Shown here piece after piece: positions 47,036-58,357 of a stretch of 64,000 nt of DNA. The DNA comes from Maratus speciosus (taxonomy: Eukaryota > Arthropoda > Arachnida > Araneae > Salticidae). The position numbers and the translations under genes were made by a program. The notes under the pieces were generated by a model. It was not told the DNA's origin, ran no database searches, and was given only the letters and a program-made list of their open reading frames with translations. The stretch's first letter is position 1. Every line of letters begins with the position of its first letter. Location: NCBI GenBank assembly GCA_963932465.1, contig OZ010794.1, positions 445,409,502-445,473,501 of the forward strand, read 5' to 3'.

Positions 47036-48611
47036 TTGTCAAGGTAATGCTTCTTCTACTTCTCCTGAAAAATAAGTGAAATGAGACTTACGATAGTTAA
47101 CATTTAGTTCTTTGTATTACCAGTTGATTTTGACCAAATTCGTACCTCATTGGGTGTGACGGATTGTACTTCTTCCCTCCGTCATCAAGTTATACCCACG
47201 GTGTGAGGCTGGTCCGCTGACTGGTAACGTGTTTATGTTGTGGTTTAAGTTTGTGTTTTATGTTTCTTTCTATTTCTTGTCTTTTAACTCTGGTATTGCT
47301 CGTTTTTTTTTAAACCTCAGTTGGGGTATTGGACTCTCCTTCGTTGTTGAAACTGAGCTGATTGAGTTTTGAGATACTAACTTTCTGTTGTTTTGTCTAT
47401 CTTACTAAACCTCATTCGCTGGCTGAAATCGCAGACGTAGCCTTTATATGGGATCCTCGGTTTTCGCTGGCGGTAAAGCAAGCCGGTGTGCCCCCAGCCC
47501 CTCGCTCCTCTTTAGAGTTATATTGATCGGGGTTCTATTGCAGCGTCCGGACTATTTATTATGGGCCGGATCGGGGATAAAGCGGCGCCCTTCGTGAACG
47601 ACGTGGCGGTCCTTTCTCGCCACGTGTGATGACCAGTAATGGCCACGAACACGTACCCAATAGTCTTACATACAAAAAACAGGTTGAGTGTAGTAAAAGT
47701 GTAAAAAAAGCACAACTTTTTCAAAAATATGAAACGCTACTCAAGTCAGGATAAATTTTCAAAACATTAATTATTTTTATACCCTACTTTGAATAAAAAA
47801 TATAGGTACATAATGTAAATTGTGGACAAATGTCGGTAATTTTGAACATATTAGAGGCACTAACGATGAAGTAAATAGGGGAATGTAAAAATAACAATAC
47901 TCACAGATTTCATTATATTTAAGAAATATAACAGGAATAATTATAAAATAGAACATTCGAATTTTGAACAGTTATGATATATTTAAGTACATAATAAAGA
48001 TAAAAATATATTTATATGTTTCAAAATATTAGCAGAATAAAAAAATCTTTTTTATCAATATCAGGCACTCAACTGATATCAAAACAATTTTTTCAGAACA
48101 TGGATTATTTTAACACAATTCATATTTATTTAGAAAATATAGATATTTGTACATTGTGAACAAATGTCAGTAATTTTAGGTGCTACACATATATATATAT
48201 TTTTTTAATAATGGGCTCATTTTATGCTAGTTTACGTCACATTCCCATACAAGGCATTTTATTAGTTTCAGATGCATCAACTAATATAGTTTTGACGACT
48301 CCATTTATATCTATGATTGGTATAATCTGCTTCATAAACTCTTAAAATTATGCAAACAGATTGACGAATTGTGGTTTGGGATAAGATTATTCAAAAATTA
48401 TCCCATGATATAACTTTAAATGTTTTATTCCCTAAATCCAATTTTGAAGGAAAGTTATGAAACGAAACACCGGGATATTTTTTTTCTGTGTATCGCAAAT
48501 GCAGTATGGAACACAGCAATAAAAATTATCGATTCAAAAAAATAAAAGATCGGAGTTTCATTTAAGTTATATCTAAAAAAAACAGACAAGTGCAATGCAA
48601 ATATACGGAAA
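47036..48611. other. Intergenic stretch with a GC-richer patch at 47150-47680
   Basis: The patch starts TGTGACGGATTG and includes GTGGCG...CGCCAC (47602-47622). It could be a solo LTR or a unique CpG-rich patch; neither boundary duplications nor a polymerase frame supports a firm call. 47700-48600 is plain AT-rich. Confidence 0.35.
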
Positions 48612-48830
48612 TTATCCATCAGTCACAGTGGGTAAAAGCACCAACAATATTTCTTCGAAGGGAAAATCTGATTTCCCGAGAACAAAGGAGTTTTGGTGTT
48701 TTGTTACGGCCGCATAGGGTGAATCGAGTTTGTCCATGGTTTCGCTGACAGTCGGGGATTTACAAACATTACGTCTGGCGAAGGTTCCCTTCTTCACGTT
48801 CACGCTGTATTTTCTTTGATGTAACAGCAT
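48612..48830 (-). CDS. Unidentified 72-codon ORF, possible exon
   Basis: The frame starts at ATG (48830) and ends at TAA. It is markedly less AT-rich than its surroundings and has a mixed, protein-like composition (YSVNVKKGTFARRNVCKSPT; VLGKSDFPFEEILLVLLP). I recognise no family, signal peptide or membrane segment. It may be a small exon of an unseen gene, a retrotransposed fragment or chance. It abuts a hAT-like element 4 bp upstream of the ATG. Confidence 0.25.
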   Translation of the reverse strand: MLLHQRKYSVNVKKGTFARRNVCKSPTVSETMDKLDSPYAAVTKHQNSFVLGKSDFPFEEILLVLLPTVTDG

Positions 48831-48833
48831 TAC

Positions 48834-49215
48834 TAGAGATCTTCACAGGCCAGCCCGTGGCCTGAAGCCCGAGCCCGGCTCGGACCGATTTTCATTCATG
48901 GCACTCGAGACGGGCCCGGGCCATACTTCTTTCTGAAGGCTCGGACCGGGCGGGGCCTAACTTATTTTATCTGTACAGAGCCGGGACTGGTTCCATTCCT
49001 AGTCTTCATGGCCCGAAATTTTCAGTCCTAGTTTTGACCCAGCCCGTATGAAAATCATTGTCTCAGCGTGACCTGGTCCGTTCAAAGGTCAATTAAATTA
49101 GGCCTGGCCAAAAAAATTTTGCAAAAGATGCATGCATTTTTAAATCGCCATTATTCTACACTTAAACATTAAAATTTATTATTTTTAAAGAAAAATAGAT
49201 TTCTATGCTTATTAA
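48834..49215 (+). mobile_element. hAT-like non-autonomous element, copy 1
   Basis: The terminus is TAGAGATCTTCACAGGCCAG, followed by degenerate CCCGAGCCCGGCTCGG text, then GGGACTGG, TTCATTCCTAG-like text, GAAAATCATTGTCTC and TTTTGCAAAAGATGCATGCA. The same order is found at 63554-63985. No ORF and no right terminus identified. Confidence 0.55.
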
Positions 49216-49385
49216 AATATAGCTAAATTAAAATCTAGTAAAACGTGTGAAAAAGAACCTGCCTATGACGGAACCCTGTTTTAAACTGGAAAACGTGTTG
49301 CTGCATGCAAAATTAGTGTATTAATACATAAGAAAAGAATATATAATACATTTACACTTGCTAAGAAGGGAACTTGTCTATAACG

Positions 49386-49432
<47 letters not shown>

Positions 49433-49689
49433 TTTCCTATGCAATTCCCCCTTGGAAGATTTTACTGTATAGCATTTATCAGATTTTTAACACTTCAATA
49501 CATGGAATATGAATTAACAATATTAATGATAACTGAAACATTTACATACAAGGAACAGAGATTCGCAATCTGCGGCACTTCTATAACAAGTGGGTAAGTG
49601 TGATCACAGATCGCACAGAGGGTTTCGTTTAATATCCCTTTCGAAACACTTTATCCTTTTGCAAAATCTGTTAATTCTACATTTCGCAA
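49216..49689. other. AT-rich stretch with a T52 tract
   Basis: Uninterrupted T at 49388-49439. No gene. Confidence 0.6.
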
Positions 49690-49812
49690 CCAGGGGCGCA
49701 CTCTATTCTAAACAAACCTCTTTACGAACAAACTCTGTTTTACATACTATCCGTAGATATATTAGTCGAAGGGGTCGGGCCCATAGCACACGAGACAGAT
49801 AGGCGCCCCTGG
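49690..49812. mobile_element. 123-bp MITE, CCAGGGGCGC ends
   Basis: CCAGGGGCGC at the left and GCGCCCCTGG at the right form perfect 10-bp inverted ends. CAGGGGCG-type termini are common in hAT elements. No target duplication is visible. Confidence 0.55.
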
Positions 49813-49904
49813 TGGTAAAAATTGGAACTAAAATATGTACTGCTATGGTGCATAATATGAAAAAGTGGTCAAAGGAGAGTTGGTAAAAGTTTGAAAAGTG
49901 CACC

Positions 49905-50950
49905 CCGGATGAAAAGGTTGGAGGTTAGAAAAATTGCTAAAAATACAGAAGTTAATGCCCGGAGTGGTAAATAACATAAAACTTTTTGAAAATTTATGAT
50001 TTTTCGTGTGATCGCAATTATGCTGCTATAAGTATGCAAAATTTCACATCTCCAACTTAATTAGGGCCTAAGTTAGAAAAAAAAAGATTGAAATACACAA
50101 GTTAGAGCCCAGAGGGGAAAATATCAGACTTTTTCAAAATTTTATGATTTGTCGTTTGATGTGAGGTGTCCAGCTATAAGAATACAAAATTTCAAGTCTT
50201 CAACTTAATTAGAGGCGTAATGAGAAAAAAAAGCTTAAAATACACAAGTTAGAGCCCAGAGGGGTAAATATCAGACCTTTTCAAAATTTTATGACTTGCC
50301 GTTTGATGTGAGGTGTTCAGCTATAAGAATCCAAAATTTCAAGTCTTCAACTTAATTAGAGGCTTAATTAGAAAAAAATCTGAAAATACACAAGTTAAAG
50401 CCCAGAGGGGTAAATATCAGATTTTTTCAAAATTTTATTATTTGCCGTTTGCTGTGAGGTGTACAGCTATAAGAATCCAAAATTTTAAGTATTCAACTTA
50501 ATTAGGGGCTGAGTTAGAAAAAAAGCTTAAAATACACAAGTTAGAGCCCAGAGGGGTAAATATCAGACTTTTCAAAATTTTATGATTTGCCGTTTGAGGT
50601 GAGGTGCCCATCTATAAGAATCCAAAATTTCAAGTCTCCAACTTAATTAGAGGCTTAATTAGAAAAAATGCTTAAAATACACAAGTTAAAGCCCAGAGGG
50701 GGTAAAGATAACACTTTTTCAAAATTTTATGATTTGCCTTTGATGTGAGGTGTCCATCTATAAAAATCCAAAATTTCAAGTCTTCAACTTCATTAGGGGC
50801 TGAGTTATTAAACAAAGCTTAAAATACACAAGTTAGAGCCCAGAGTGGTAAATGTAAGACTTTTTTTAAATGTTATGATTTGTTGTTTGATGTGAGGTGT
50901 TCAGCTATAAGAATCCAAATTTCAAGTCTCCAACATATATAGTTTCTGAG
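49905..50950 (+). repeat. 146-bp tandem array, seven units, followed by a GACAG-rich tail
   Basis: The anchor AGCCCAGAGGGGTAAATATC occurs near 49958 (diverged), 50108, 50256, 50401, 50547, 50692 and 50839, so the period is 145-150 bp. Units contain CACAAGTTAGAGCCC and CCAAAATTTCAAGTCT. The array ends at CTGAGAACGGGCAGAAAGAC (about 50946-50970), a tail like those following arrays at 28.4 and 61.8 kb. This order recalls pearl/DINE-like elements. Confidence 0.9.
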
Positions 50951-51677
50951 AACGGGCAGAAAGACAGAGGAGTGAGACGAATAGGTTTTCGTAAGATAAA
51001 CGAAACTCTAAAAAGGAAGATTATAAACATGAAAAAAAGTTAAGATAAATATTTTTGGTCAGAACTCTTCGTACAAGACAAATTTTTAACCAAATTAGTG
51101 TTGGGTAACTCATACATGAAGCACCTCATTTGTCCCATACACCATGACAATTTGTCCCAATACCTCAAATTTCAGATTCGAGGTACCTCATTAATTTTGT
51201 CATGTTTGCGTCTTTTTGAAGCGGCGAGACCTCGGGCGAGACGCGAGAGCTGTTTCGTTTCAGGGTTATGAATGAATATGTGTGTGTGTTGTGTTGTCTT
51301 TGTCTGAAGGTGAAAGAGTCGGAGTCCAACAGGGTTGCGGCCTGCGTTTGAAGTTTGAAAAAACTTAAGCTATGGGAAAGGGTGAAAATGAAAGGAAAGA
51401 ATGTAGCAAGATAAAAACTGAGATGAATTTGGGGAGGGATAAAGGGGGTTGGTTCTGATGGTAAGAAAAAAGAGGGCTATTTTTCTTTTGATGTTATTGA
51501 ATTCATACTTCCCAACTTGTGCTTGTCCTGTACTTGTCATTATGTATAGGCCATTTAGGATAGAAAAGGATTTGACATTGAGTCACTTAAAGAGTAGAAA
51601 CGAAAACGGTTCCAACCAGCCATGAGTCATCCTTTTAAAAAAAAGTGACGTCTTTTTTATGTGGAAAGAGGCTCATT
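50951..51677. other. Stretch without a gene
   Basis: A region near 51099-51215 (AGTGTTGGGTAACTCATACA, GAGGTACCTCATTAATTTTG) has an inverted weak counterpart near 60575-60655. A GT-rich patch lies near 51280. Confidence 0.45.
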
Positions 51678-53038
51678 TAGAGGTCTGCACGGGTCGGAAT
51701 TTCGAGGTCCAGGCCCGACCCAAACGAAGACTATCTTGGCCCGGTCCGGTGTAAAACATAAAAGTTCGACCCGAGCCCCGCCCTGCACGTTTATATTTTC
51801 ACAGTTCACGGCTCAGACCGTGCAGAAATAAGTAAAAACTAGGCCCGGCACATACTTATGGGATGATTTTACAGTATATTTTAAAATTACGATGTGTTTG
51901 CAAAGCAGAAAATACATAATGGCAAAATTAATGATTACTCAGATTCTTAGATATTCCAATACTAAGAGAAAAATTCATTAAAAAATTAATGTAGTTTAGA
52001 ATAAAAGAAAAAAAGAGGGTTAAAAAGATAAGCCTTTTGAAGCTGTATAATAAAAAGTGGATTTGTGAAAATATTTCTCTTCATTTATGAACGCCAAAAT
52101 CCAAATTAATTACTTTCTGGCACATTTCTGAATTCATTTTATTTCGGAAACGCATAAGATTGGCAGGTGTTCTTATTCTGAAACTATGTAATCGAATGGC
52201 GTTATCCACTTTGTTTATAAAGGCAATATATCTTTGAGAAAAATGCTGTCAAAGTTAGCGTTTTGAATTGAATTTTCGGAAGCGACAGAATGAGAAAGGA
52301 GAAAAACCTGCAGCCACGTGACAAAAATATCTTTTATCTTAACAAATAATTTATTTATCAAAAAGGGAAAACGCTATCCGACTCAAAATCCCTTCTATAG
52401 TCTGGCTTTTCAATTTTATGCCTTTACATTTAAAAATTAAGCATAAATTGTGTCATAAAATGAAACATCAAAGTTTCCCGTTGTTAACCCCTTAACCCAC
52501 GATTTACGTCTCAACAGCTCCACGGTTTGGCAAATCCATAGCTACCACTAAAATTTAATAGAGATTTTCGCCTTGTTTAATGATGGAATTTCCACGATTA
52601 AATTAAATTATATTTACTATAAAATTTTAGTGGTAATAAGAATTTACATTTGGCTCGATCATCGTACTCGGCCTATGCCCGTCATTGTAGGAACCCTTTG
52701 GGGATGAGCGACACGTACACGTGCCGCATGAGGCGCTCAGAATCCTTGTTTTTCCTCACCAGTAAAATTTTACTGTAAAATTAGCCTTACTTAAACTACG
52801 CATTTTCTTGATTCAACAAGAAGCAAATTTCTGTTTTTAAAGAACGGTGACAAAAGATTAAATATTTCGTGAAAGGCTTCCGTCCCTAAGGGGTTAAGCA
52901 ATGAAATTGCGAACCACATTAGGATATATTTTCAGATTTAACACAAAATCATTATCACTATTAATATTTTTACAAAATACATTGCCTGCCCTACACATCC
53001 TGAAAACGAATAAGTCCAGTTCCGCCAGGTTCGAATAT

Positions 53039-53074
<36 letters not shown>

Positions 53075-53461
53075 CAAGCCAGATCTCGGTCCGGTTCGCG
53101 TCTGCTGGAAAAAAATTAAGCCCGGGTCAGACACCATGTAACTGTCCGATGATGATCTCTACGCTGGACATGTTACATTTCTGTACTGATGTTGTCAAAC
53201 TAGCATCCGCTCGTTACGCAGATTTATACTTGTTCTCGCGAAAGTCATATTCTTTGAAAATAACTCATATTTTATCGGCTCCGGTCAAATTTTAATATCA
53301 GCCTGGTAGGCTCGCTAAATTTTTCTATAGGGCCAGCCCGACTGGCCTGTTCTATTTTTTTGCCGGTCCAGCCCATTGAAAAAATTATTGAGATTCTGCC
53401 GGCCCGGTCTAGCCCGTTTGAAAATTTGCCTTCATTTTGCTTTGGGCATTGCAGGCCTCTA
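51678..53461. mobile_element. hAT-like element, about 1.8 kb, with nested insertions
   Basis: The left end TAGAGGTCTGCACGGGTCGG and the right end, reversed, TAGAGGCCTGCAATGCCC are inverted. GCTCAT lies outside both (51671-51676, 53462-53467), a possible remnant of an 8-bp duplication. Subterminal DNA is GC-rich with CCCGACCCG-type text. A TTAA composite (52488-52893) and an A31 run (53041-53071) interrupt it. 52130-52440 is shared with 62460-62760. No transposase. Confidence 0.6.
52488..52893. mobile_element. Composite of two TTAA MITEs (B then A)
   Basis: TTAA lies at 52484-52487 and 52894-52897. Unit A (about 52696-52893) matches 43596-43795. Unit B (52488-52690) matches 58142-58353 reversed. 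The internal junction has lost TTAA (reads GGAA). The same A-B arrangement is found inverted at 57938-58353. Confidence 0.8.
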
Positions 53462-54020
53462 GCTCATAGTTCTTTAAGAACAGTTTTGATATCTTAAGAC
53501 TGTTATCAAAGACAAACGGGGAATTTTCTGATGCATTTACTAGTCATATTCTTTCGTAAAACACAGAATCTGCAAATATACTCGAATCGACATGAAATTT
53601 ATAAATTCTTATCAGTTTCTGAAAATTCGATGAATGTTTCCCCCTTGTTATAGCTAGCCCACTAATCGGTGCTTATTAGAATCAGTTTAAAGAAAATCAT
53701 GATACTTTTTCAGTATATTAGAATCAGCAACTATATTATACATGATTCATTTATGCAGCATTTACTAAAATAATAAAAGTAATAAAATGTAAAATAAACA
53801 AATAAAATAACATAAAACTAACATTAGATTAATGCAAATTGTTTTAAAAAAGAAAAACAAAATTTAACGGATACACACTTGAATAAGTAACTTTTAGGTA
53901 GGAAATCGCGATCCCAATTCATTTGCTCAGTCAAAATTTGTTTTTTCTTACCATTAGTAATGTAGTGGAATTGTTTTAACGTTTTGAGTGACCTTATAAA
54001 GAAACCATAAGTGGTGCACA
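53462..54020. other. AT-rich stretch without a gene
   Basis: Nothing recognisable. Confidence 0.5.
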
Positions 54021-54351
54021 CAGGGCCGAAATTAGGAAGGGGGAGGCAGCATTTGCCCCGGACGGGGGGGGGGGGGCGGGGGAGTGGCGCTAAATGAATA
54101 TTTTATTTGTCGTTTCACTCAAAAATGTTTACATACATACATGAAATACAGAGGAACTTGTAAGCTAATGTTAAACCTATGGGAGGGTTCTTTTCAAATT
54201 TGTAAAAGTAAAGATTTTTAGGCTTTAAGGTTTTTTTTTTTTTTTTTTCATAGGGTACTTGAGGTTGATAACTTTTATTGCGCGTGAGGACGGCGGGTGG
54301 CACAAAAACCCATATTTGCCCCTGGCTCAAAAAAAGCTAGTTTTGGCCCTG
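54021..54351. mobile_element. 331-bp hAT-like MITE, CAGGGCC ends
   Basis: CAGGGCCGAAATTAG and, reversed at the right, CAGGGCCAAAACTAG are inverted ends. The flanking octamers are GGTGCACA and GGAACACA, six of eight identical. A G-rich run lies at 54064-54082. No ORF. Confidence 0.7.
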
Positions 54352-54952
54352 GGAACACAGTTCATTTTCAGTACTGGACATGCTACAGTAAACTTTAATA
54401 ACGTTTGTAAATTGCATGACAATCTGACTATATTTACGCAAGGTAGATCACGCAAAAACGGGCAGAGAGACAGACAAAGCGAGTTCATAAACACTTTTAA
54501 ACTATATTCGAAAGTGTTAAAAAAGCTCTGTTTTTTTAATATGACAAAGAAGTATTACAAAATGTCTAAAAGTATGCAGAAAGTATAATATCTAAAAGCC
54601 ATACTTTTTAGTGTTCATATTTAGTATAGTATTTTTTTAATTTAATTTAATTTAATTTAATTCTTTTTTTTTATGTACGCCTTAGTGTTCTAAACGTTAA
54701 GCAACCAGAACCAGTGACTCTTTCTACTTACAAAACCCAAATCTAAGACAGGTTTTGGGATTGTATTGTTTAAATTTCATGTTATTTGCAAGGAAATCTT
54801 GAATGGATCTAAGCACATGTTTTTACACGTAAATAACAATTTTCATGTAATAGCTTCTTAAAATTTTGAAAATTTTATTTATTTTCCCTGTGTAAGTTTT
54901 CATATAATTTTTACGCGAAATCCGTCAATACGCTTGAGCACTTTATCAATTA
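54352..54952. other. Stretch without a gene
   Basis: It holds AACGGGCAGAGAGACAGACA near 54458, another copy of the array-tail motif without an array, and short TTTAA repeats near 54640. Confidence 0.5.
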
Positions 54953-55467
54953 TCTACCCTATATATATAAAATCCTAATGAATCGAATTGAAACGAATTT
55001 ATGTAACGATTCTATGAAACGACTGATTAAACAACTGATTACGTTTCACGGCGATTTCTCCTAAAATAGGGAATACTTTGCGATGAAATTAACACCAAAA
55101 ATCCGTATTGATCCACAGATCTCAAAACTGGTATTAGAATTTTAAAATTAGAATTAAATTTCGAAATATTAATTTTTTTCTAATTTTAAATACTTTTTTT
55201 CTAATGATGGCAACTCAAATTTTAATCTTAACAGATATTTTTTTTTTCATATTTTAGAAAAGGTTATTTTAAATTAATTTGGCGACGAGTTTGGCCTCCC
55301 TTAAATGTATGCTAAGAAATGCATCATGTTACTTTTATTCAGAATTCAATTTGTATTTCATTATCATTTTATTTAATACAAAACATTCATTTAAAATTGA
55401 AACCTTTAAAATAAATGGCTTTTACTTCATTCTTTTTTTTAAACGATACGAAAAGAAAAATATTAGA

Positions 55468-55738
55468 CACAGATGCCATATACGCAACGGGGTACCTAAT
55501 TGGCGCAAAATGGCGTTTTTTTGCGTGACATGGTAACCCGGCTATTGTTGCTTATTTATTAATAAATGTTTATTTGAATTTATTTTCTTTTTATTTACAA
55601 AAAATGTTATAAATTGTTTTGTTCTATAGTTATTAATTAATTTTTTATTTATTGTTATTTCATTTTAAAAATAACAGAAAATAATTTAATAATACATATG
55701 TAACAAGTATTTGAAAACGAGGTTTTCGCCGAATTGTC

Positions 55739-55782
<44 letters not shown>

Positions 55783-55840
55783 CGCCAAACCCATGTGACA
55801 ATGCAACAAATCATGAGATTTAATTTCCACTTCCAAGCAA
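55468..55840. mobile_element. GGCACAGATG-type insertion shared with copy A
   Basis: The left end GACACAGATGCCATATACGC is preceded by AAATATTA, the reverse of the TAATATTT duplication in copy A. The same insertion was therefore present before the two copies separated. The other end is eroded after CACGCCAAACCCATGTG. Confidence 0.7.
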
Positions 55841-55849
55841 CGTTTTAAT

Positions 55850-56129
55850 GTTATTACTTCTCCCGTCGACCAATTTCGCCAAATTATATAAATAGCCAAA
55901 TTATACAAATTGACATACTTTTTTATTTTAAATAACAAAAGAACAAATAAATTAGTATAACATTAATAAAAATACAAATAAAACGTCGAAAAAAAAATCC
56001 CTTGATGGCGTGAACATGTGTAACTTCCTTAAAGTCAAGTGAATGTGACATTTACGATCAACCATTATTGGCATTTAATCTTATAGTTTGGCGACAGATT
56101 TTGGGTCGATGGGATAACCAAGTAGCACC
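55850..56129. mobile_element. GGTACTACTT MITE, copy 2, TSD GTTTTAAT
   Basis: GTTTTAAT lies at 55842-55849 and 56130-56137. The ends are inverted around CCCGTCGACC and GGTCGATGGGATAACCAAGT. The empty site is in copy A near 34671-34678 (ATTATAAC, the reverse with one difference). Length 280 bp. Confidence 0.9.
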
Positions 56130-56745
56130 GTTTTAATTTACCACTCGAAAAATAAAAAAAAGGCTAACTGGCGAGTTAAAAAAAAAGCTATTGGCGGGAT
56201 TTTCACCCGGCTAACATAATAGTACCAGGAATTCTTTGTGATCATGGCAACTTTTATGTAGTTTTATTCGAAAAAATAATTTTGATTCTTTAATAAAAAT
56301 GGAAAACTTTCTTATGAAAAGCGAAGGAATCAGCCCGTTTTTTATGGCAGTTACATGACTTGGACTATTATAATATAAACGAAATAATGGGGATAGAAAA
56401 ATATTCGGTGACTTATCACACCTGTGGCTAGCTGTACCGCCTGGAATATAAAAAGCGAAGTGATCCGCCTGGGGCTGTTGATGATAGTCACATGACTTAG
56501 GCTATTATCATAGAGATTGTTTTCAATTTTAAAAACAGCGCAAAGAATAATATTTCCTAACGATTAAAAATTTATTTTCACGTGACTATTAAAAACAGAA
56601 AAAAAACTTTAAAATTACTATTAAATGAGTACGTATTAAAGGCAGGAAAATATTGAAAATTATGTCCTGAAAATTGTATATTTACACGTGAATATTAAAA
56701 GGAAAAGGAAACTTTAAAATAATAAATACATTAATATGCGTTTAA

Positions 56746-57156
56746 CCCTTTCACGGACAAGGCACTTCTATTCGTAAAATCTTGAAATGAGTGAATGGCA
56801 CCAGAATTTGTAAACAAATTTCGAAATACAAAAATGCTTTTGTTCACTTACTTAATAAAAGGGAAATTTTCATCTCAATATTCTAATGCTAATGTGGCAT
56901 TTAAGAATTAACCCTAGAACTACCGGAAATTTTACTCAAGTTTTATAAAAACATTCTACACCAGAATTTTTACTTAAAACTATTTAATTTGTTTATTTAA
57001 CTTATTATTGTCTGATTTATACATTTAGTTTGTTTTGAAGAAATTTTCTGGTTTGAATAGATATTTTGAATATACATGTCGGGTCCATTGGACCCTTCTG
57101 GTAGACAGAGGGTTAAAATTAAGTTGTCCAAAAATGAACCACCGCCCTTGAAGGGG
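56746..57156. mobile_element. TTAA MITE carrying a second TTAA MITE
   Basis: TTAA lies at 56742-56745 and 57157-57160. The ends are CCCTTTCACGG and CCTTGAAGGGG. It is absent from copy A. The element at 56912-57112 is inserted inside it. Confidence 0.75.
56912..57112. mobile_element. TTAA MITE (family 2), copy 2
   Basis: TTAA lies at 56908-56911 and 57113-57116. It is nearly identical to 29973-30172 over about 200 bp, implying recent activity. It is nested in another TTAA MITE inside the Helitron-like copy B. Confidence 0.9.
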
Positions 57157-57528
57157 TTAAAGCAGCAAATTTTAGTAATTGCATTATGTCAATCGTTTTA
57201 TAACGCTGTTAAAAAATACCGAGAGACAAAGACTCTGTTTACTTAATTCATTTTATTTTAGCTTCTTTTCAAATGTTTAACTGATCTTCTTTAACGAAAC
57301 ACGAAAACAACCATTGGATGTCTTAACAGCAACTAATTCTAACTTAAATTTTTGCAATCAAAGGGAATTGAATGGAAACCCGTTTACAGAGATATCGCTA
57401 CAGGTTTTTTCAGCATAATTCAATCTTCTCTAATCTTTTTAAAACCGATCAGATTAGCGTGCTTTTAGATTCTACAGTGTCTGAACGGGAGTTGGCGAGC
57501 GTGGCTTGCAGGGGGCAGAGCCTCCCAG

Positions 57529-57933
57529 TTTCTATATAAATTTATTCTTAAGTAAAATGGAAGAAAGGCAGTAAATTTAACTTGACACACACACGCACAA
57601 AAAGGAAAAAAGAAAAGAAAACTTTTAAAATGCGAACTTAAATGATCAAAATGAAAGCAAAATTATTATTTTTTTTGTAACGCGAAAAATAATTTTGAAT
57701 TGTGCGGAAAGATGCGGGGCCGCTCTGAACTTTAATAGAACGCGCGCCCTGGTCAATCACCCCGTGCCCGTCTGCACGATAGTTGCGCCAGTCCTGAAGT
57801 TAGAAGCCCCTTACAATCATCTAAACACGTACTATGCCGTGCCTCCCTAGCATACAAATTTTTAAAATTCTTATTTAAAAAAAAATCCGCATTTCTTTTT
57901 TCGCGATAAAAAATAAATCACTAAACATTCCTT
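57529..57933. other. Stretch without a gene
   Basis: A GC-richer patch near 57710-57800 (GGGGCCGCTCTG, CGCGCGCCCTGG) has no recognised identity. Confidence 0.4.
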
Positions 57934-57937
57934 TTAA

Positions 57938-58353
57938 CCCCTTCGGGACGGGAGCCTTTTGCGAAATTTTTAATCTTTTGTCACCGTTTTTTAAAAACAG
58001 AAATTTGTGTCTTCTTGAATCGAAAAAATGCGCTGATTAAATAAGGCTAATTTTACAGTAAAATTTTACTGGTGAGGAAAAACAAGGATTCTGAGCGCTT
58101 CATGCGGCACGTGTACGTGTCGCACGTCCCCAAGGGGTTAACCAACAATGACGGGCCGGGCATAGCCCGAGTACGATGATCGAGCTAAATGTAAATTCTT
58201 CTTACCACTAAAATTTTACAGTAAATATAATTTAATTGTCGAAATTCCATCATCAAACAAGCCAAAAATCTCTATTAAATTTTAGTGGTAGATATGGATT
58301 TGCCAAACCGTGGAGCCATGCGGCACGTATACGTGTCGCTCGTCCCCAAGGGG
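57938..58353. mobile_element. Composite of two TTAA MITEs (A then B), inverted copy
   Basis: TTAA occurs at 57934-57937, 58138-58141 and 58354-58357. Unit A is 57938-58137 and unit B 58142-58353. It is inverted relative to 52488-52893. Both units end near CCCCAAGGGG, and CACGTGTACGTG-like text is subterminal. Confidence 0.85.
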
Positions 58354-58357
58354 TTAA

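Larger units (their letters stand above)
54953..57528 (+). mobile_element. Helitron-like element, copy B (2.6 kb)
   Basis: The proposed 5' end is TCTACCCTATATATATAAAA, preceded by A. The 3' end has GGGGGCAGAGCCTCC and CCAG, a decayed CTAG, followed by T, so it sits between A and T as Helitrons do. 55400-57528 is the inverted homologue of copy A. It carries a GGTACTACTT MITE and nested TTAA MITEs. An A39 run lies at 55741-55779. No Rep/helicase frame. Confidence 0.55.

Noticed and set aside
47156..47676. Solo LTR beginning TGTGACGGATTG
   Set aside because: It starts with TG and a CA-type end is possible near 47676, but no 4-6 bp duplication, partner LTR or polymerase frame was found.
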